Assembly: GCF_001955535.1 (NCBI RefSeq)
Contig: NZ_MPVN01000002.1
Coordinates: 1,040,719 to 1,104,718, forward strand
Reading direction: 5' to 3'
Origin: Paenibacillus sp. FSL H7-0326
GTDB taxonomy: Bacteria > Bacillota > Bacilli > Paenibacillales > Paenibacillaceae
Length of the DNA stretch: 64,000 nt
Under the pieces are notes generated by a model. It worked only from the letters and a program-made list of their open reading frames with translations. It searched no databases and was not told the origin of the DNA. The position numbers and the translations under genes are program-made. Positions 8,617 through 17,892 of this stretch are shown here, in pieces (position 1 is the stretch's first letter; each line of letters begins with the position of its first letter).

Positions 8617-10434
8617 CTAATCCGAAGTACCTGCAAGAACATCCATAACCTGCTGAAAAAGCGTTGTGGCTTTATGTTGGGAATGAACCGACTCATTTTT
8701 CACCAGAACGGCTACAGCGTACTTGGGATGATTTACGGGTCCATATCCGATAAACCACTGATTATTCTTCTCCACGCCATTGTGCAGCACTTGAGCCGTC
8801 CCGGATTTGCCGGCTAACGGCCAAATGGCCTGCTGCAAACGAATGCCTGTCCCTTCCTCGACAACCTGCTCCATATAGGATCGCAGCTGCTTCGCAGTCG
8901 AACTGTGAATTTGAAAGGGAGAAGCTGTGGGCATCCCGGATTGGGTCAAAGACGGGTCTTTAATCTCGGCAAGGAGCTTGCCATCCGCATAATGAATCTC
9001 TGATACAATCTTGGGAGAGAGTACCTGACCTTCATGGAGTACCGTAACGATCATATTAGCCGCCTGAAGCGGGGTGATCTTTACATCTCTTTGACCGATT
9101 GCCGTCTGGATCCGAATTCCTTCATCGTTCTGCTTCAATATATCTGCCGAATGGAATACTTCTCCTGCGTCCTCGTGATCAAACAGTCTAAAATCCTGCA
9201 GGCCCAAGTAATGCTCCCGATGATAGCCTACTTGCTGTCCAAGCCCCAAAGCATGGGCTGCTTGTAGAAGCTGGCTCGAGGTGAGCCTTGAGGCTACCTC
9301 TGCAAACGCAACGTTGCAGGACCCGGCAAAAGCCTCTTCGAATGTAATCGTACCATGTCCTTCTTTTTTCCAGCAGGCCAGGCCATACTTGCCATAATGA
9401 CCTGAGCAATGAAATGTTTCAGTTGAGCTCACAGCCCCTTGCTCCAAAGCTGCGGCTGCAGTGACCAGCTTGAATATAGAACCGGGAACCGCCGCCATGG
9501 TGGCCTGATTGACCGAGCTGCCGTCCTCAAGGTGAATATCCGCTGGATGGTAAAAAGGACGCGATACCATCGCCCTTACCTCGGCATTGTCCGCATCGAG
9601 CACAACGACTGCTCCTTCATTCACCTCAGCTTGAGTGGTCAGCTGCTCCAGCTTCTGCTGAAGGGATAAGTCTATCGTTGTTTGAATATGGAGCGGATAT
9701 TTGGGATTATGCGGTGCGATAAGTCGTGGTCCCATGCCTTCTACCGGCTTCTTGTGACTATCTACCATATTGGAGACAATGGTTGGACCAAGTCCCTTTA
9801 GTAAGGGTTCAAGACTTCGCTCTAGACCTGCGGCACCTGTTTTTACATTAAAGGGATCCTTGACTTCGAGCTTTACAACCGGCTTCTCAGCGTCAGGCAT
9901 TTCAGATAAATAGCCCAGCCACTGCATTCCATTCTCCTTCAAGGCAGAGTATCGATCCATATAGGGCAGAGCCTGAACATCCTCCAGCTGCAACTGCCGA
10001 ATTGCCTGGATCTGTGCCTGGCTTAACTTCACCGGCTCTCCTGTGGGAGATTTCCAGTATACAGGGGAATGAAGCGCACTCCATTTCTCCCACAACTGGT
10101 TTGCGTCTATATTCAATATATGAGCCAATTTCCGATGCTGCTGTTCCTGTTCCCCATTTAACTTATCCTCTAACGGGAATAAGACCGGAACCCATATCAG
10201 CTGCCCTGTAATCGGCTTGTGATTCCGATCCATAAATTGTCCCCTGCCTGAATCCAGCACGATCCCCTGCTCACGCTGAAGCACGGACATTTGCAGCATC
10301 GTTCGTTCAGAATTCTCTAAGTGATGATTCACCTGAATGAACTGAATATACCCAAGGCGTATAATTATGGCTGCAAATACGATCAGCATCAGGAATAAGG
10401 CGTAAAATATTCTTTGTTTTCGAAGCAAATTCAT
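8617..10434 (-). CDS. Class B penicillin-binding protein (peptidoglycan D,D-transpeptidase)
   Basis: Cross-links peptidoglycan stem peptides outside the membrane. The 605-residue protein starts with one membrane anchor (about residues 10-30), then a dimerisation/pedestal region, and the transpeptidase domain from about residue 260. The active-site motifs are SIFK near 318 (nucleophile Ser), SCN near 373 and KSGT near 541. The layout is that of PbpA/PBP2- or FtsI-type enzymes, but the gene is not in a division or rod cluster, so it may be an accessory or sporulation PBP. It is transcribed alone toward the shared terminator. The Shine-Dalgarno sequence is weak. Confidence 0.92.
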   Translation of the reverse strand: MNLLRKQRIFYALFLMLIVFAAIIIRLGYIQFIQVNHHLENSERTMLQMSVLQREQGIVLDSGRGQFMDRNHKPITGQLIWVPVLFPLEDKLNGEQEQQHRKLAHILNIDANQLWEKWSALHSPVYWKSPTGEPVKLSQAQIQAIRQLQLEDVQALPYMDRYSALKENGMQWLGYLSEMPDAEKPVVKLEVKDPFNVKTGAAGLERSLEPLLKGLGPTIVSNMVDSHKKPVEGMGPRLIAPHNPKYPLHIQTTIDLSLQQKLEQLTTQAEVNEGAVVVLDADNAEVRAMVSRPFYHPADIHLEDGSSVNQATMAAVPGSIFKLVTAAAALEQGAVSSTETFHCSGHYGKYGLACWKKEGHGTITFEEAFAGSCNVAFAEVASRLTSSQLLQAAHALGLGQQVGYHREHYLGLQDFRLFDHEDAGEVFHSADILKQNDEGIRIQTAIGQRDVKITPLQAANMIVTVLHEGQVLSPKIVSEIHYADGKLLAEIKDPSLTQSGMPTASPFQIHSSTAKQLRSYMEQVVEEGTGIRLQQAIWPLAGKSGTAQVLHNGVEKNNQWFIGYGPVNHPKYAVAVLVKNESVHSQHKATTLFQQVMDVLAGTSD

Positions 10435-10557
10435 AGCTGCCGCCTGCCTTTGATTCCTTAGTTAGGATTTATACAAGAAACTCAATTACATCCTATTATC
10501 TCCCTTTCCGTTATGCTCAAAACCTATCTTTTTATTAAGTTCATCTCCTCAGATATA

Positions 10558-10587
10558 GAAAAACCTCCGTCCTGTTGGACGGAGGAA
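10558..10587 (-). terminator. Terminator after the chemoreceptor gene
   Basis: Perfect 9-bp GC-rich stem (10564-10572 with 10577-10585), loop TGTT, followed on the minus strand by a T-run. Confidence 0.93.
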
Positions 10588-10619
10588 AGTAAAATCATTC
10601 AGCTTTCATATGAAAAAGA

Positions 10620-12761
10620 TTATATACGGAATGCAGATAATGTACTTTTTAGCTCCTCGGATACGCGTTCCATTTTGTTCGATAGCTCCACGAGCTGGTT
10701 GCCGACACTCTGCTGTTCACTACTGAGAGATGCAACCTCCTGCGACGTAGCAGAGGACTGCTCAGCTACAGAGCTTACACTCATCATCGTTTCAGATAAT
10801 GTAGCTTGGGATTGACTCAGCGCATCGATGGAAGCGGACGTTTCGGTCAGCTTGTTCACGAACATCCCCATCTGTTCTTCTACGGTTTGGAAGATCTCGC
10901 CTGTTTCCTTCACAGCTTGTATCTGTTCCTGGAAGAGCGGGTATGCTTCTGACAATGCTGCTACCGTCTCGTTCATTTCATTCATAATTCGATCCGTCAT
11001 CTCCGCAACCATGTCAATCGATTGCTTCGATTGATCTGCCAATTGCCGCACCTCGCCTGCTACTACCATGAAGCCTCTGCCTGCGGCGCCAGCTCTTGCT
11101 GCCTCGATTGTCGCATTAAGCGAGAGTATATTCGTTTGTCTTGCAATATTATGGAGGACATCCAGAATGCCCAGAATAGATGAAGTGCTTGTTTTGAGTG
11201 TATCTACTTTTGTAACCAACGCTCGAATCATCTGCTCGCTTTGCTCCGTTTTGCCTAGCAGCTCACCAAGATACTTTGTACCTTCCTGGCTCGCCCCTTC
11301 AACCAGTCTAGCGGATTGATCAAGCTCCTCGTTGGTTCCAACCACCTTCTGCATCTGTGTTGAGATCAGCTCCGTCATCTCACTGCCTCTCTCTGCTTCG
11401 GATGCCAGGTTCGTAGCCCCACCTGCAATTTGTTCGGTTGCGATCGCTACTTCAGCTGCTGCTGCAGCCGTCTTCTGTGAGGCTGAGCTAAGCTCAGATG
11501 CCGTCAGCAGCACATCTTCTGCCGTCTGATTCGTCTGATTCACGAGCTTGGTGATCTGTTCCATCATCAGATTAAAGCTCTCGGAGAGCATCCCTATTTC
11601 ATCTTTGCTCTTATGTGTTGTACGCACCGTCAGATTGCCCTTCGCTCCTTCGAACATCAGATCCTTCAAATTCACCAGCGGCTTCGCAATCATGCGTACC
11701 ATCCATATTCCTAGTAAAATAGCGAGCACTAAGGAAACAATCGCGACGATAATCGTTGTAACGAGAATCGACTGTGCATCCTTAACCAGCTCGACCACCG
11801 GGATCATCCCAATAATCCTCCAGCCGGATACATCAAGTGTGTTATAGACTGCCAGAACCTCTTCATTCTGACCATTGATGGTATTCCTTGCATCGGTGGA
11901 GCCTGCTTCCTCCGTAATTTCGGAATAGAAGGAGAGCTCAGTTTCGCGGCCTGCCCGATCAGGAAGGGTAGAAGCAACCACAATGCCATCCTCTGAAATT
12001 GCTTGTGTAACTCCGTTCTCACCCAAATTTATAGTCTTCAGTTCGTCTTCAATAGCACTTGCCTTAATCTCTATTACGATGATATAAGTACCGATACTGG
12101 CATTCACATTTTTAAGAGCTCTGGCCATTCGATATGTATGTTCCTGTCCAGATTCTGCAACTGTAGTTGGCAGCCACATGACCCCTCCGGCTTCGAGCAG
12201 GGTATTAAACCATTCTTCCTCACGAACACCACTCATGGTTGAAGCTGCCCCGGTGCTGATCACAGGAACCTCTTCATTCTTATGAATGATGGTCATTGAA
12301 GCTACTGTCGCATTTGTAAACTGCATATTCGTAAGCGACTCGCCTACCAGGGACGTTGCCTCAAATCTGTCGAAATCGGATATGCCCGTGCTGAGTAATG
12401 TCTCTAGATTGCTTTGAATATGGGTATCGAAAAAGATCTGTGTCGATAAATCTACATAACGCTCCATAATCAGATCGAGCTTTTGACCCACTTGATGAAT
12501 GGCTTCCTGGTTGGCAACAGAGGCCGTTTCTTTGATCGTCGATTTGGCAGTTTGATAAGACAGGGTGCCTAGACCAAACACGACAAGCAGGATAGCAACC
12601 ATGAAAATAAGAAATAATCGTACACCTACTGAACGCAAAGGATTAAACTTCAATACTTGCTTCCAAGATAAGATCAAAGCCAGTTCAAGTCTCTTTTTCT
12701 CCTTTTTTTGGATCTCCTCCTCATGTTTACGCTTTCTTTTTTTCACTGGATTCCACTTCAT
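10620..12761 (-). CDS. Methyl-accepting chemotaxis protein
   Basis: Transmembrane chemoreceptor of 713 residues. A strongly basic N-terminus ([10 protein letters not shown]) precedes the first membrane helix near residues 48-68; an extracellular ligand-binding region of about 260 residues, probably double-Cache, follows; a second helix near 335-358 leads into a HAMP domain and a long coiled-coil signalling domain. The tip motif that binds CheA and CheW is clear ([20 protein letters not shown] near 550). It is monocistronic with its own terminator. The ligand cannot be deduced from sequence. The unusually long charged N-terminal cytoplasmic tail of over 40 residues is a little atypical. Confidence 0.95.
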   Translation of the reverse strand: MKWNPVKKRKRKHEEEIQKKEKKRLELALILSWKQVLKFNPLRSVGVRLFLIFMVAILLVVFGLGTLSYQTAKSTIKETASVANQEAIHQVGQKLDLIMERYVDLSTQIFFDTHIQSNLETLLSTGISDFDRFEATSLVGESLTNMQFTNATVASMTIIHKNEEVPVISTGAASTMSGVREEEWFNTLLEAGGVMWLPTTVAESGQEHTYRMARALKNVNASIGTYIIVIEIKASAIEDELKTINLGENGVTQAISEDGIVVASTLPDRAGRETELSFYSEITEEAGSTDARNTINGQNEEVLAVYNTLDVSGWRIIGMIPVVELVKDAQSILVTTIIVAIVSLVLAILLGIWMVRMIAKPLVNLKDLMFEGAKGNLTVRTTHKSKDEIGMLSESFNLMMEQITKLVNQTNQTAEDVLLTASELSSASQKTAAAAAEVAIATEQIAGGATNLASEAERGSEMTELISTQMQKVVGTNEELDQSARLVEGASQEGTKYLGELLGKTEQSEQMIRALVTKVDTLKTSTSSILGILDVLHNIARQTNILSLNATIEAARAGAAGRGFMVVAGEVRQLADQSKQSIDMVAEMTDRIMNEMNETVAALSEAYPLFQEQIQAVKETGEIFQTVEEQMGMFVNKLTETSASIDALSQSQATLSETMMSVSSVAEQSSATSQEVASLSSEQQSVGNQLVELSNKMERVSEELKSTLSAFRI

Positions 12762-12894
12762 CTTTTATTCACCCACCGTAAAGAATTATCATAGCTATGT
12801 AAACTTTCTAGTATTATCTATTATTTCGACAAGTTTCTTCCAAAACCTTTGCTTTTTTGAGAAATTAACTATAACTTTTTTCCTAGAATACTAT

Positions 12895-12932
12895 TAAAAA
12901 AAAGCCCTCGTTTGCCGATATACGAGGGCTTT
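12895..12932 (-). terminator. Terminator at the end of the alaS-trhP2 block
   Basis: Perfect 11-bp stem (12901-12911 with 12922-12932) with a minus-strand T-run of about ten. It closes the long minus-strand cluster that begins with alaS. Confidence 0.93.
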
Positions 12933-12947
12933 GGTCCTGAGTCTTAT

Positions 12948-14276
12948 TTACTTCTTCTTGCGCATCATGTCAAAATACGCTACAGGCTGGTCCACTTTCA
13001 TCTTAATGTATTGCAGCGGATGGCGGGCAGCCTCCAGCTGATTACCTGCTTCATCGAAGATTTCAGTAACCTTCTGCTTAAAGAATGTTCCATTCGGTCC
13101 AAAAAATTCGATCTCCATGCCCGGCTTAAAGTAATTCCGCTGCTCGATCGTTGCTACCTGTGTCTGTGGATCATAGTCCATGACAAGTCCGGCAAAATCA
13201 TACGGTACTGCCTTCTCTTCCGGCTCATAAATATGATCCTCATGATCTGGTGTATCGTAGAAAAATCCAGTGTTCAGCGGACGATTAGCTGCCTTCTGTA
13301 TTTCCTCCAGCCATTCCGGCTTCAACACATAGTTGTCCGGATCTTCCATGTAGGAATCAATCGCTTGTCGATATACATTAACGACCGTCGCTACATAATG
13401 AATGGATTTCATTCGGCCTTCAATCTTGAAAGAGTCAATTCCTACATCAATTAAGTCTGGAATATGCTCTAGCATGCACAAATCCTTGGAGCCCATTGTA
13501 AAGGCCTGATCCTCTTGCTCATACAACGGAATCTGATTGACGCCGAGCTCAAAATTTTGAAGCACACGAGCGTTCTGCATATCCTCCTCAGATACCCACA
13601 CGCCCTCCTCGCGTACATCTTCAAACAGGTCATATTTCCAGCGGCAGGACTGGCAGCAGCCGCCTCGGTTCGAGTCGCGGTCTGTGAAATGATTGGATAG
13701 CACACAGCGGCCGGAATAGGACGAGCACATCGCGCCATGAATAAATGCCTCAATCTCAATATCCACATGCTTCTTGATCTCTTGAATTTCCTCGAAGCTT
13801 GCTTCACGTCCCAGAACGACACGCGGCAGTCCTTCTTCTTTCCAGAACTTGACTGCCTGCCAGTTTACCGTTGATTGCTGCGTACTAAGATGCACTTCCA
13901 TACCTGGAGTCACACGCTGAGCGACCTCTATAATGGCCGGGTCTGCAGCGATAATAGCCGCAATGCCTGCCTCGTACAGATTTTTCAGGTAAGCTTCAAT
14001 CCCATCCACATCTTCATTATGTGCGTATATATTGGTCGCTACAAAGACTTTGGCACCATATTTCTTCGCAAACTCTACACCTTCACGCATTTCTTCAAAG
14101 CTGAAATTATCTGCGTTTGAACGAAGGCCGTATTTTTGACCGCCAATATACACTGCATCTGCACCATAATGGATAGCAAACTTCAATTTCTCCAAATTTC
14201 CTGCAGGAGCTAGAAGCTCAGGCTTAGCCAACCGGTTACGCTTACCTGAATACTTCCGTTTTGATAATGTTTCCAT
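12948..14276 (-). CDS. trhP2: tRNA uridine 5-hydroxylation protein, peptidase U32 family (YrrO/TrhP2-like)
   Basis: U32-family proteins are now known mostly as RNA hydroxylases; in B. subtilis the YrrN/YrrO pair makes 5-hydroxyuridine at tRNA position 34 from prephenate, the precursor of 5-methoxyuridine. The U32 signature EAFIHGAMC...GRCVLS is near residue 175, and Cys in GGCCQSC fit an iron-sulfur site. A C-terminal beta-barrel follows. The gene starts a few nt after trhP1, so they are co-translated. ATG 14276 is used; an in-frame GTG at 14291 has no good ribosome site, though the ATG site is also imperfect (GAGGTG 12 nt away). Confidence 0.9.
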   Translation of the reverse strand: METLSKRKYSGKRNRLAKPELLAPAGNLEKLKFAIHYGADAVYIGGQKYGLRSNADNFSFEEMREGVEFAKKYGAKVFVATNIYAHNEDVDGIEAYLKNLYEAGIAAIIAADPAIIEVAQRVTPGMEVHLSTQQSTVNWQAVKFWKEEGLPRVVLGREASFEEIQEIKKHVDIEIEAFIHGAMCSSYSGRCVLSNHFTDRDSNRGGCCQSCRWKYDLFEDVREEGVWVSEEDMQNARVLQNFELGVNQIPLYEQEDQAFTMGSKDLCMLEHIPDLIDVGIDSFKIEGRMKSIHYVATVVNVYRQAIDSYMEDPDNYVLKPEWLEEIQKAANRPLNTGFFYDTPDHEDHIYEPEEKAVPYDFAGLVMDYDPQTQVATIEQRNYFKPGMEIEFFGPNGTFFKQKVTEIFDEAGNQLEAARHPLQYIKMKVDQPVAYFDMMRKKK

Positions 14277-14297
14277 TCTACCTATTCGCACCTCGAA

Positions 14298-15227
14298 TCA
14301 ATAAACTTGTTCTTTGTAGAAAAATCCAAACGAAAGCTCACGCTCTGGGTCTTGCAGCTGACGCACTTCATCCAGCCATTCTTCCTTATAGGCATAACCG
14401 GACGGATCAGCAGTATAAGCATCTATCGCTGTACGATAAGCACGGACAACCGCCTCATTATATGCCGCACTCTTCAGAAGCCCTTCAATCTTGAAGGAAT
14501 GTACACCAGCCGCCATTAACAGATGGAGATCCTCCATAATGCAAATATCCTCTGAGCTCATAATATGCGTGCCATTACGATCCTCGTAAATCGGGAATTT
14601 CTCTTCCCTGCGCTCTGCTTCAATGAGGAACAAGCCTCTGGCTAAGCCGAGATCTCCCTCAACGGGGCGGCCTTGCTGCTGCATATAGCTCGCTACCAAT
14701 TGGCGCTTAGAATGATATATGTTCGTCATCCCATGAACTTGAACCTGGGCTTCAACCTCTAGAAGATCTATCATTTCGGTTATCTCATCCATATTTAATT
14801 CTCTCGCAAGGACAACCCGGCTAGCACCTTTGCGTCCCCAATAATTTGCGGTTCTATAGTTGGTAGAGGTCATCTCTGCGTTCCAGTGCAGCTTAAGCTC
14901 AGGTGCAAATTCCCGAACAGCGCTTAACACCGAAGGATCATTAAATTCAATTCCCCCCACACCGGCTTCCGCCAGCGCACGTACATACTTTGGAATATCA
15001 GACAGCACATCATTATTCATAATGTTGTTCATGGATACGTAGATTTTGGCATCATATGTCTTCGCCAGCCGTACCGCTTCTGCAATCTGATCCAGCATGA
15101 AATTTCCCGCAAGGCGCATTCCAAACCGGTCTTCCCCAATAACAACAGCATCCGCTCCTGCCTTCAGCAGGCGCTCTGCTTCCTGTAAATCACTTGCTGT
15201 GACGAGCAGTTCATAAGGCCGTGTCAA
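14298..15227 (-). CDS. trhP1: tRNA uridine 5-hydroxylation protein, peptidase U32 family (YrrN/TrhP1-like)
   Basis: Smaller U32 paralogue of 309 residues and partner of the gene just downstream. It keeps the TIM-barrel repeats (ADAVVIGEDRFGMRLAGN, IHSFKIEG-type segment) but lacks the Cys-rich signature of the partner, as expected for the YrrN branch. Start choice: GGAGGG at 15235-15239 is directly followed by ATG (15233), spacing zero, while the TTG two codons on (15227) sits at ideal spacing and gives MTRPYELL, so TTG is preferred. An ATG at 15257 inside mltG is a third option. In B. subtilis the O-methyltransferase gene yrrM lies between mltG and yrrN; it is absent here. Confidence 0.88.
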   Translation of the reverse strand: MTRPYELLVTASDLQEAERLLKAGADAVVIGEDRFGMRLAGNFMLDQIAEAVRLAKTYDAKIYVSMNNIMNNDVLSDIPKYVRALAEAGVGGIEFNDPSVLSAVREFAPELKLHWNAEMTSTNYRTANYWGRKGASRVVLARELNMDEITEMIDLLEVEAQVQVHGMTNIYHSKRQLVASYMQQQGRPVEGDLGLARGLFLIEAERREEKFPIYEDRNGTHIMSSEDICIMEDLHLLMAAGVHSFKIEGLLKSAAYNEAVVRAYRTAIDAYTADPSGYAYKEEWLDEVRQLQDPERELSFGFFYKEQVY

Positions 15228-15240
15228 AGCCATCCCTCCG

Positions 15241-16293
15241 TTATTCCGCACTTTCATTACTTTTCTCGATATTGTCTAAATGCTCTTCATAGGTCTCAGC
15301 AAATAAATGCTCTGAGCTCCCATCCTTCTTGGTAACGTAAAATAAATAATCAGATGGCTCCGGCGCAAGCGCAGCTTCAATCGCACTTAAGCTTGGGCTT
15401 GCAATCGGACCGGGCGGCAGTCCTTCATTCCGATAGGTGTTATATGGACTTTCCACTTCAAGATCCTTGTACAAGAGACGCTCCTTCTGCTTATCCAGCA
15501 AATATTGAACAGTAGCATCCATTTCAAGCCTCATATCTTGCTCTAGCCGATTATAAATGACTCCCGCAACGAGCGGTCTTTCACGATCGACCACCACTTC
15601 ACGTTCAATGAGCGAAGCTGCAGTAAGCAGCTGATGAAGATTCAGGTTAACCGCCTTGAGGTCTGCATCCAGTTCAGGAATACCATTCAGTCTATCCTGC
15701 ATTTCCGTCAGCATGCGACGAATAATATCTTCCGCTGTACTATCCTTCTTCATCTCGTAGGTTTCAGGAAATAAATATCCCTCAAGTGCATATCGGTAAT
15801 TTGCATTGTCCGGTATAGAAGCCACCAGAGGAATGTCATTAAACAATTCCTTATCTTGAACTAACTGCATAAAGATCTTACCGTCTGTAATCCCTTCATC
15901 CTCCAGCTTCTGCGCTATCTGCTTTAAAGTATAGCCCTCTGGAATTGTAAAACGCAGCATTTCTTCTTTTTGTACATCTCCGCTATTAAGAGCCGTAATC
16001 ATTTCATCATAATTCATTCCGGGTTGAAAGGCATAAGTGCCTGCTTGAAAGTTCGCACCTTGATCGTTCAGCTTCAAATATGCTTTGAATAATAGAGCGT
16101 TTCGAATCAGTCCCTTATCTTCAAGTAAATCCGCGATGCCTGAGGTACCTGTTCCGGGTTCGATCGTGAAGACAACAGGCTCGTCCTTGGAAGCCACCGG
16201 CTTCATGGATTGCCATACATACAGTCCTCCCCCTGCTAACACGACAATAAGCAGGATTAGCACGATGAACCGTCTGAAGTATTTTGCTTTCAA
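15241..16293 (-). CDS. mltG: Endolytic murein transglycosylase MltG (YceG/YrrL-like)
   Basis: Membrane-anchored lytic transglycosylase that cuts nascent glycan strands and sets their length. About 350 residues: a short basic N-terminus, one membrane helix near 10-30, a LysM-like region, and the YceG catalytic domain with the active Glu in SLIEREVVV near residue 228 and the C-terminal GLPPGPIASPS motif. The start is taken as TTG 16293, with AAGGGGTGG 8 nt upstream. The longer frame to 16353 would run through a terminator hairpin, so it is unlikely. The stop is followed within 14 nt by trhP1. Expression may be separated from upstream genes by the hairpins at 16316-16409. Confidence 0.93.
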   Translation of the reverse strand: MKAKYFRRFIVLILLIVVLAGGGLYVWQSMKPVASKDEPVVFTIEPGTGTSGIADLLEDKGLIRNALLFKAYLKLNDQGANFQAGTYAFQPGMNYDEMITALNSGDVQKEEMLRFTIPEGYTLKQIAQKLEDEGITDGKIFMQLVQDKELFNDIPLVASIPDNANYRYALEGYLFPETYEMKKDSTAEDIIRRMLTEMQDRLNGIPELDADLKAVNLNLHQLLTAASLIEREVVVDRERPLVAGVIYNRLEQDMRLEMDATVQYLLDKQKERLLYKDLEVESPYNTYRNEGLPPGPIASPSLSAIEAALAPEPSDYLFYVTKKDGSSEHLFAETYEEHLDNIEKSNESAE

Positions 16294-16315
16294 AAAAAAT
16301 TCCACCCCTTCATAA

Positions 16316-16342
16316 CTAAAAAGAGCGGACTTCTCCGCCCTT
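16316..16342 (-). terminator. Terminator or attenuator upstream of mltG
   Basis: 7-bp stem (16323-16329 with 16334-16340, one G-U pair), loop CTTC, followed on the minus strand by a T-run. It lies 23 nt before the mltG start and probably limits readthrough from the DUF1292 genes. Confidence 0.65.
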
Positions 16343-16387
16343 CCATAATTCAATCCTATTCATACCTACTATGATAACATACAAATC

Positions 16388-16409
16388 AGGCACCTCGGTA
16401 GAGGTGCCT
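16388..16409 (-). terminator. Hairpin just after the second DUF1292 gene
   Basis: Perfect 9-bp stem AGGCACCTC/GAGGTGCCT with a 4-nt loop, but the minus-strand tail (GATTTGTATG) is a poor T-run. It may be a weak terminator or an mRNA 3'-end stabiliser working with the hairpin at 16316. Confidence 0.55.
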
Positions 16410-16413
16410 CATT

Positions 16414-16728
16414 CTAGCCTTCGTCATCTGGTAAAGACCATTCATCATAGAGCTCAGCAATGTTCTCCCACTCTTCATCATCTTCAATCGTGATCAGCTC
16501 AGGAATTCCATTCTCATTGTACATAACCCGAAGCAGCTCATAATCATCGAACTTGCTCTTCAAGGCTTGCAGTACAACATATCCTTGACCCAACACTTCG
16601 AACTCAGCGAGAAGCTCATAGGGAACCGACTTACCGCTCTCATCTTCCAGTTCAACCTCAGATCCAAATGTTTCTCTTAAGCGAGTTGTAACGACAAGAT
16701 TCGCTCTTGAAAAAGGATATTCGGTCAT
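16414..16728 (-). CDS. DUF1292 protein, second tandem copy (YrzB-like)
   Basis: Acidic cytosolic protein of 104 residues in the DUF1292 family, whose function is unknown. Its C-terminal pattern (LLRVMYNENGIPELITIEDDEEW) parallels that of the gene before it, so the two are diverged tandem duplicates. The stop of the first copy (TAG) is directly followed by this ATG with no gap, and GAGGAG 9 nt upstream serves as ribosome site, so translation is coupled. B. subtilis has a single DUF1292 gene at this position. This copy is less acidic and keeps a longer N-terminal region with LVVTTRLRETFGSEVELED. Confidence 0.85.
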   Translation of the reverse strand: MTEYPFSRANLVVTTRLRETFGSEVELEDESGKSVPYELLAEFEVLGQGYVVLQALKSKFDDYELLRVMYNENGIPELITIEDDEEWENIAELYDEWSLPDDEG

Positions 16729-17037
16729 CTATACATTCTCCTCGTCTTCTTCAGCCGCAACAAGGGTATTGAAAGTTTCTTCAACGATGGCCCATTCCGC
16801 TTCATCCTGAATCGTGAACAGTTTAATATCATCCCCGTCTTCTTCATAACGGAATGCATATACTTCGGACTCATCTTCGTCCTCGTCCGCTTCCACAGGG
16901 ACAACCATCATGTATTTCGCATCTGAACCATCGACGTCAAAGGTCATGATGACTTCAAACTCCTCATCGTTGCCTTCCTCATCGGTAATATAAATAATCT
17001 CGCGATCCTCGTCCATACCCAAACGATTATCCGTCAT
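16729..17037 (-). CDS. yrzB: DUF1292 protein, first tandem copy (YrzB-like)
   Basis: Highly acidic cytosolic protein of 102 residues with the DUF1292 core: an N-terminal strand segment ITDEEGNDEEFEVIMTF, then KYMMVVPVE and YAFRYEEDGDD. The family is conserved beside ruvX and ireB in Firmicutes but has no established activity. It starts 15 nt after ruvX and abuts its paralogue. The symbol is taken from position and family; which of the two copies is the true yrzB orthologue is a guess in favour of this one, which looks more like the short acidic form. Confidence 0.87.
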   Translation of the reverse strand: MTDNRLGMDEDREIIYITDEEGNDEEFEVIMTFDVDGSDAKYMMVVPVEADEDEDESEVYAFRYEEDGDDIKLFTIQDEAEWAIVEETFNTLVAAEEDEENV

Positions 17038-17052
17038 AGCTTAACGTCCCCC

Positions 17053-17469
17053 TCACCTTGTACTTTTGGCATCTAAATAATTTTGCAATATTAAGCTTGC
17101 GGCCATTTTGTCCACAACCTTCTTACGCTTCTTCCGGCTGACGTCAGCTTCGACGAGCGTTCGTTCTGCCGAAACGGTGCTCAGCCTCTCATCCCACAGG
17201 TGAACGGGCAAGTCCAACATCTCCCGCAGCTTCTGTGCAAATTCCATGCAAAGCTCGCCGCGAGGACCTACGGTGCCGTTCATGTTCTTGGGTAAACCAA
17301 CGACGATCTCACTGACTTCGTTCTCACGAACGAGCTCATGAATTCGTCCAAATTCATCCCCATCCCGGCGCCGCTCTATTACTTCCAATCCCTGGGCAGT
17401 CCAGCCGAAGGCATCACTGATCGCGACACCAATTCTTCGGTCGCCATAATCCAAACCCAAAATCTTCAT
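17053..17469 (-). CDS. ruvX: Putative pre-16S rRNA nuclease / Holliday junction resolvase-like YqgF
   Basis: RNase H-like fold protein of 138 residues (YrrK in B. subtilis), implicated in maturing the 5' end of 16S rRNA; the older name reflects fold similarity to RuvC. Motifs present: ILGLDYGDRRIGVA at the N-terminus with the first catalytic Asp, VVGLPKNMNG in the middle, and WDERLSTVSAE with the second acidic site. The ATG has AGGAG 6 nt upstream. It lies 15 nt after ireB and 15 nt before DUF1292, within the alaS block. Confidence 0.95.
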   Translation of the reverse strand: MKILGLDYGDRRIGVAISDAFGWTAQGLEVIERRRDGDEFGRIHELVRENEVSEIVVGLPKNMNGTVGPRGELCMEFAQKLREMLDLPVHLWDERLSTVSAERTLVEADVSRKKRKKVVDKMAASLILQNYLDAKSTR

Positions 17470-17484
17470 TCAGTTCTCCTATTC

Positions 17485-17745
17485 TTATCGGTGATTGGCC
17501 AGATAAGAACGTACCAGTTCTTCAATCAGTTCGTCGCGTTCTTTTTTGCGGACTAGACTTCTGGCATTGTTGTGACGAGGGATGTAGGCAGGATCTCCGG
17601 AGATCAGATAACCTACGATTTGGTTAATCGGATTATATTCTTTCTCCAGTAATGAATCATATACCTTTAGAAGAATCTCTTGTGCAGAGGCTTCTTCCAC
17701 ATCACCCTTGACGTTGAATTTAACTGTCTTATCCATGGAGTCCAC
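17485..17745 (-). CDS. ireB: IreB family regulatory phosphoprotein
   Basis: Small cytosolic protein of 86 residues (YrzL in B. subtilis). In Enterococcus IreB is phosphorylated by the Ser/Thr kinase IreK and dampens cephalosporin resistance; related proteins are kinase substrates in other Firmicutes. The conserved core [20 protein letters not shown] is intact, and Thr near the N-terminus (MDKTVKF) fits the phosphorylated region. The start is GTG at 17745, with GAGGTG 6 nt upstream. It lies between alaS and ruvX in the conserved order. Confidence 0.95.
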   Translation of the reverse strand: MDSMDKTVKFNVKGDVEEASAQEILLKVYDSLLEKEYNPINQIVGYLISGDPAYIPRHNNARSLVRKKERDELIEELVRSYLANHR

Positions 17746-17769
17746 TTATGACACCTCGCTCCTGCATAA

Positions 17770-17791
17770 GGCAAGAGAGTAAACTCTTGCC
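17770..17791 (-). terminator. Hairpin between alaS and ireB
   Basis: Perfect 8-bp stem GGCAAGAG/CTCTTGCC with a 6-nt loop. The minus-strand tail is only TTATG, so it is a weak terminator at best and may leave partial readthrough into ireB. Confidence 0.5.
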
Positions 17792-17892
17792 ATGCCGAAT
17801 TGATTTCTTCTATATCATAACATATTTTGGCGCTTTGCAAATATATCAAAGAAAGTGAGTGTTTTAAACTTTTTGCGGGAAGAGCCGTATCG

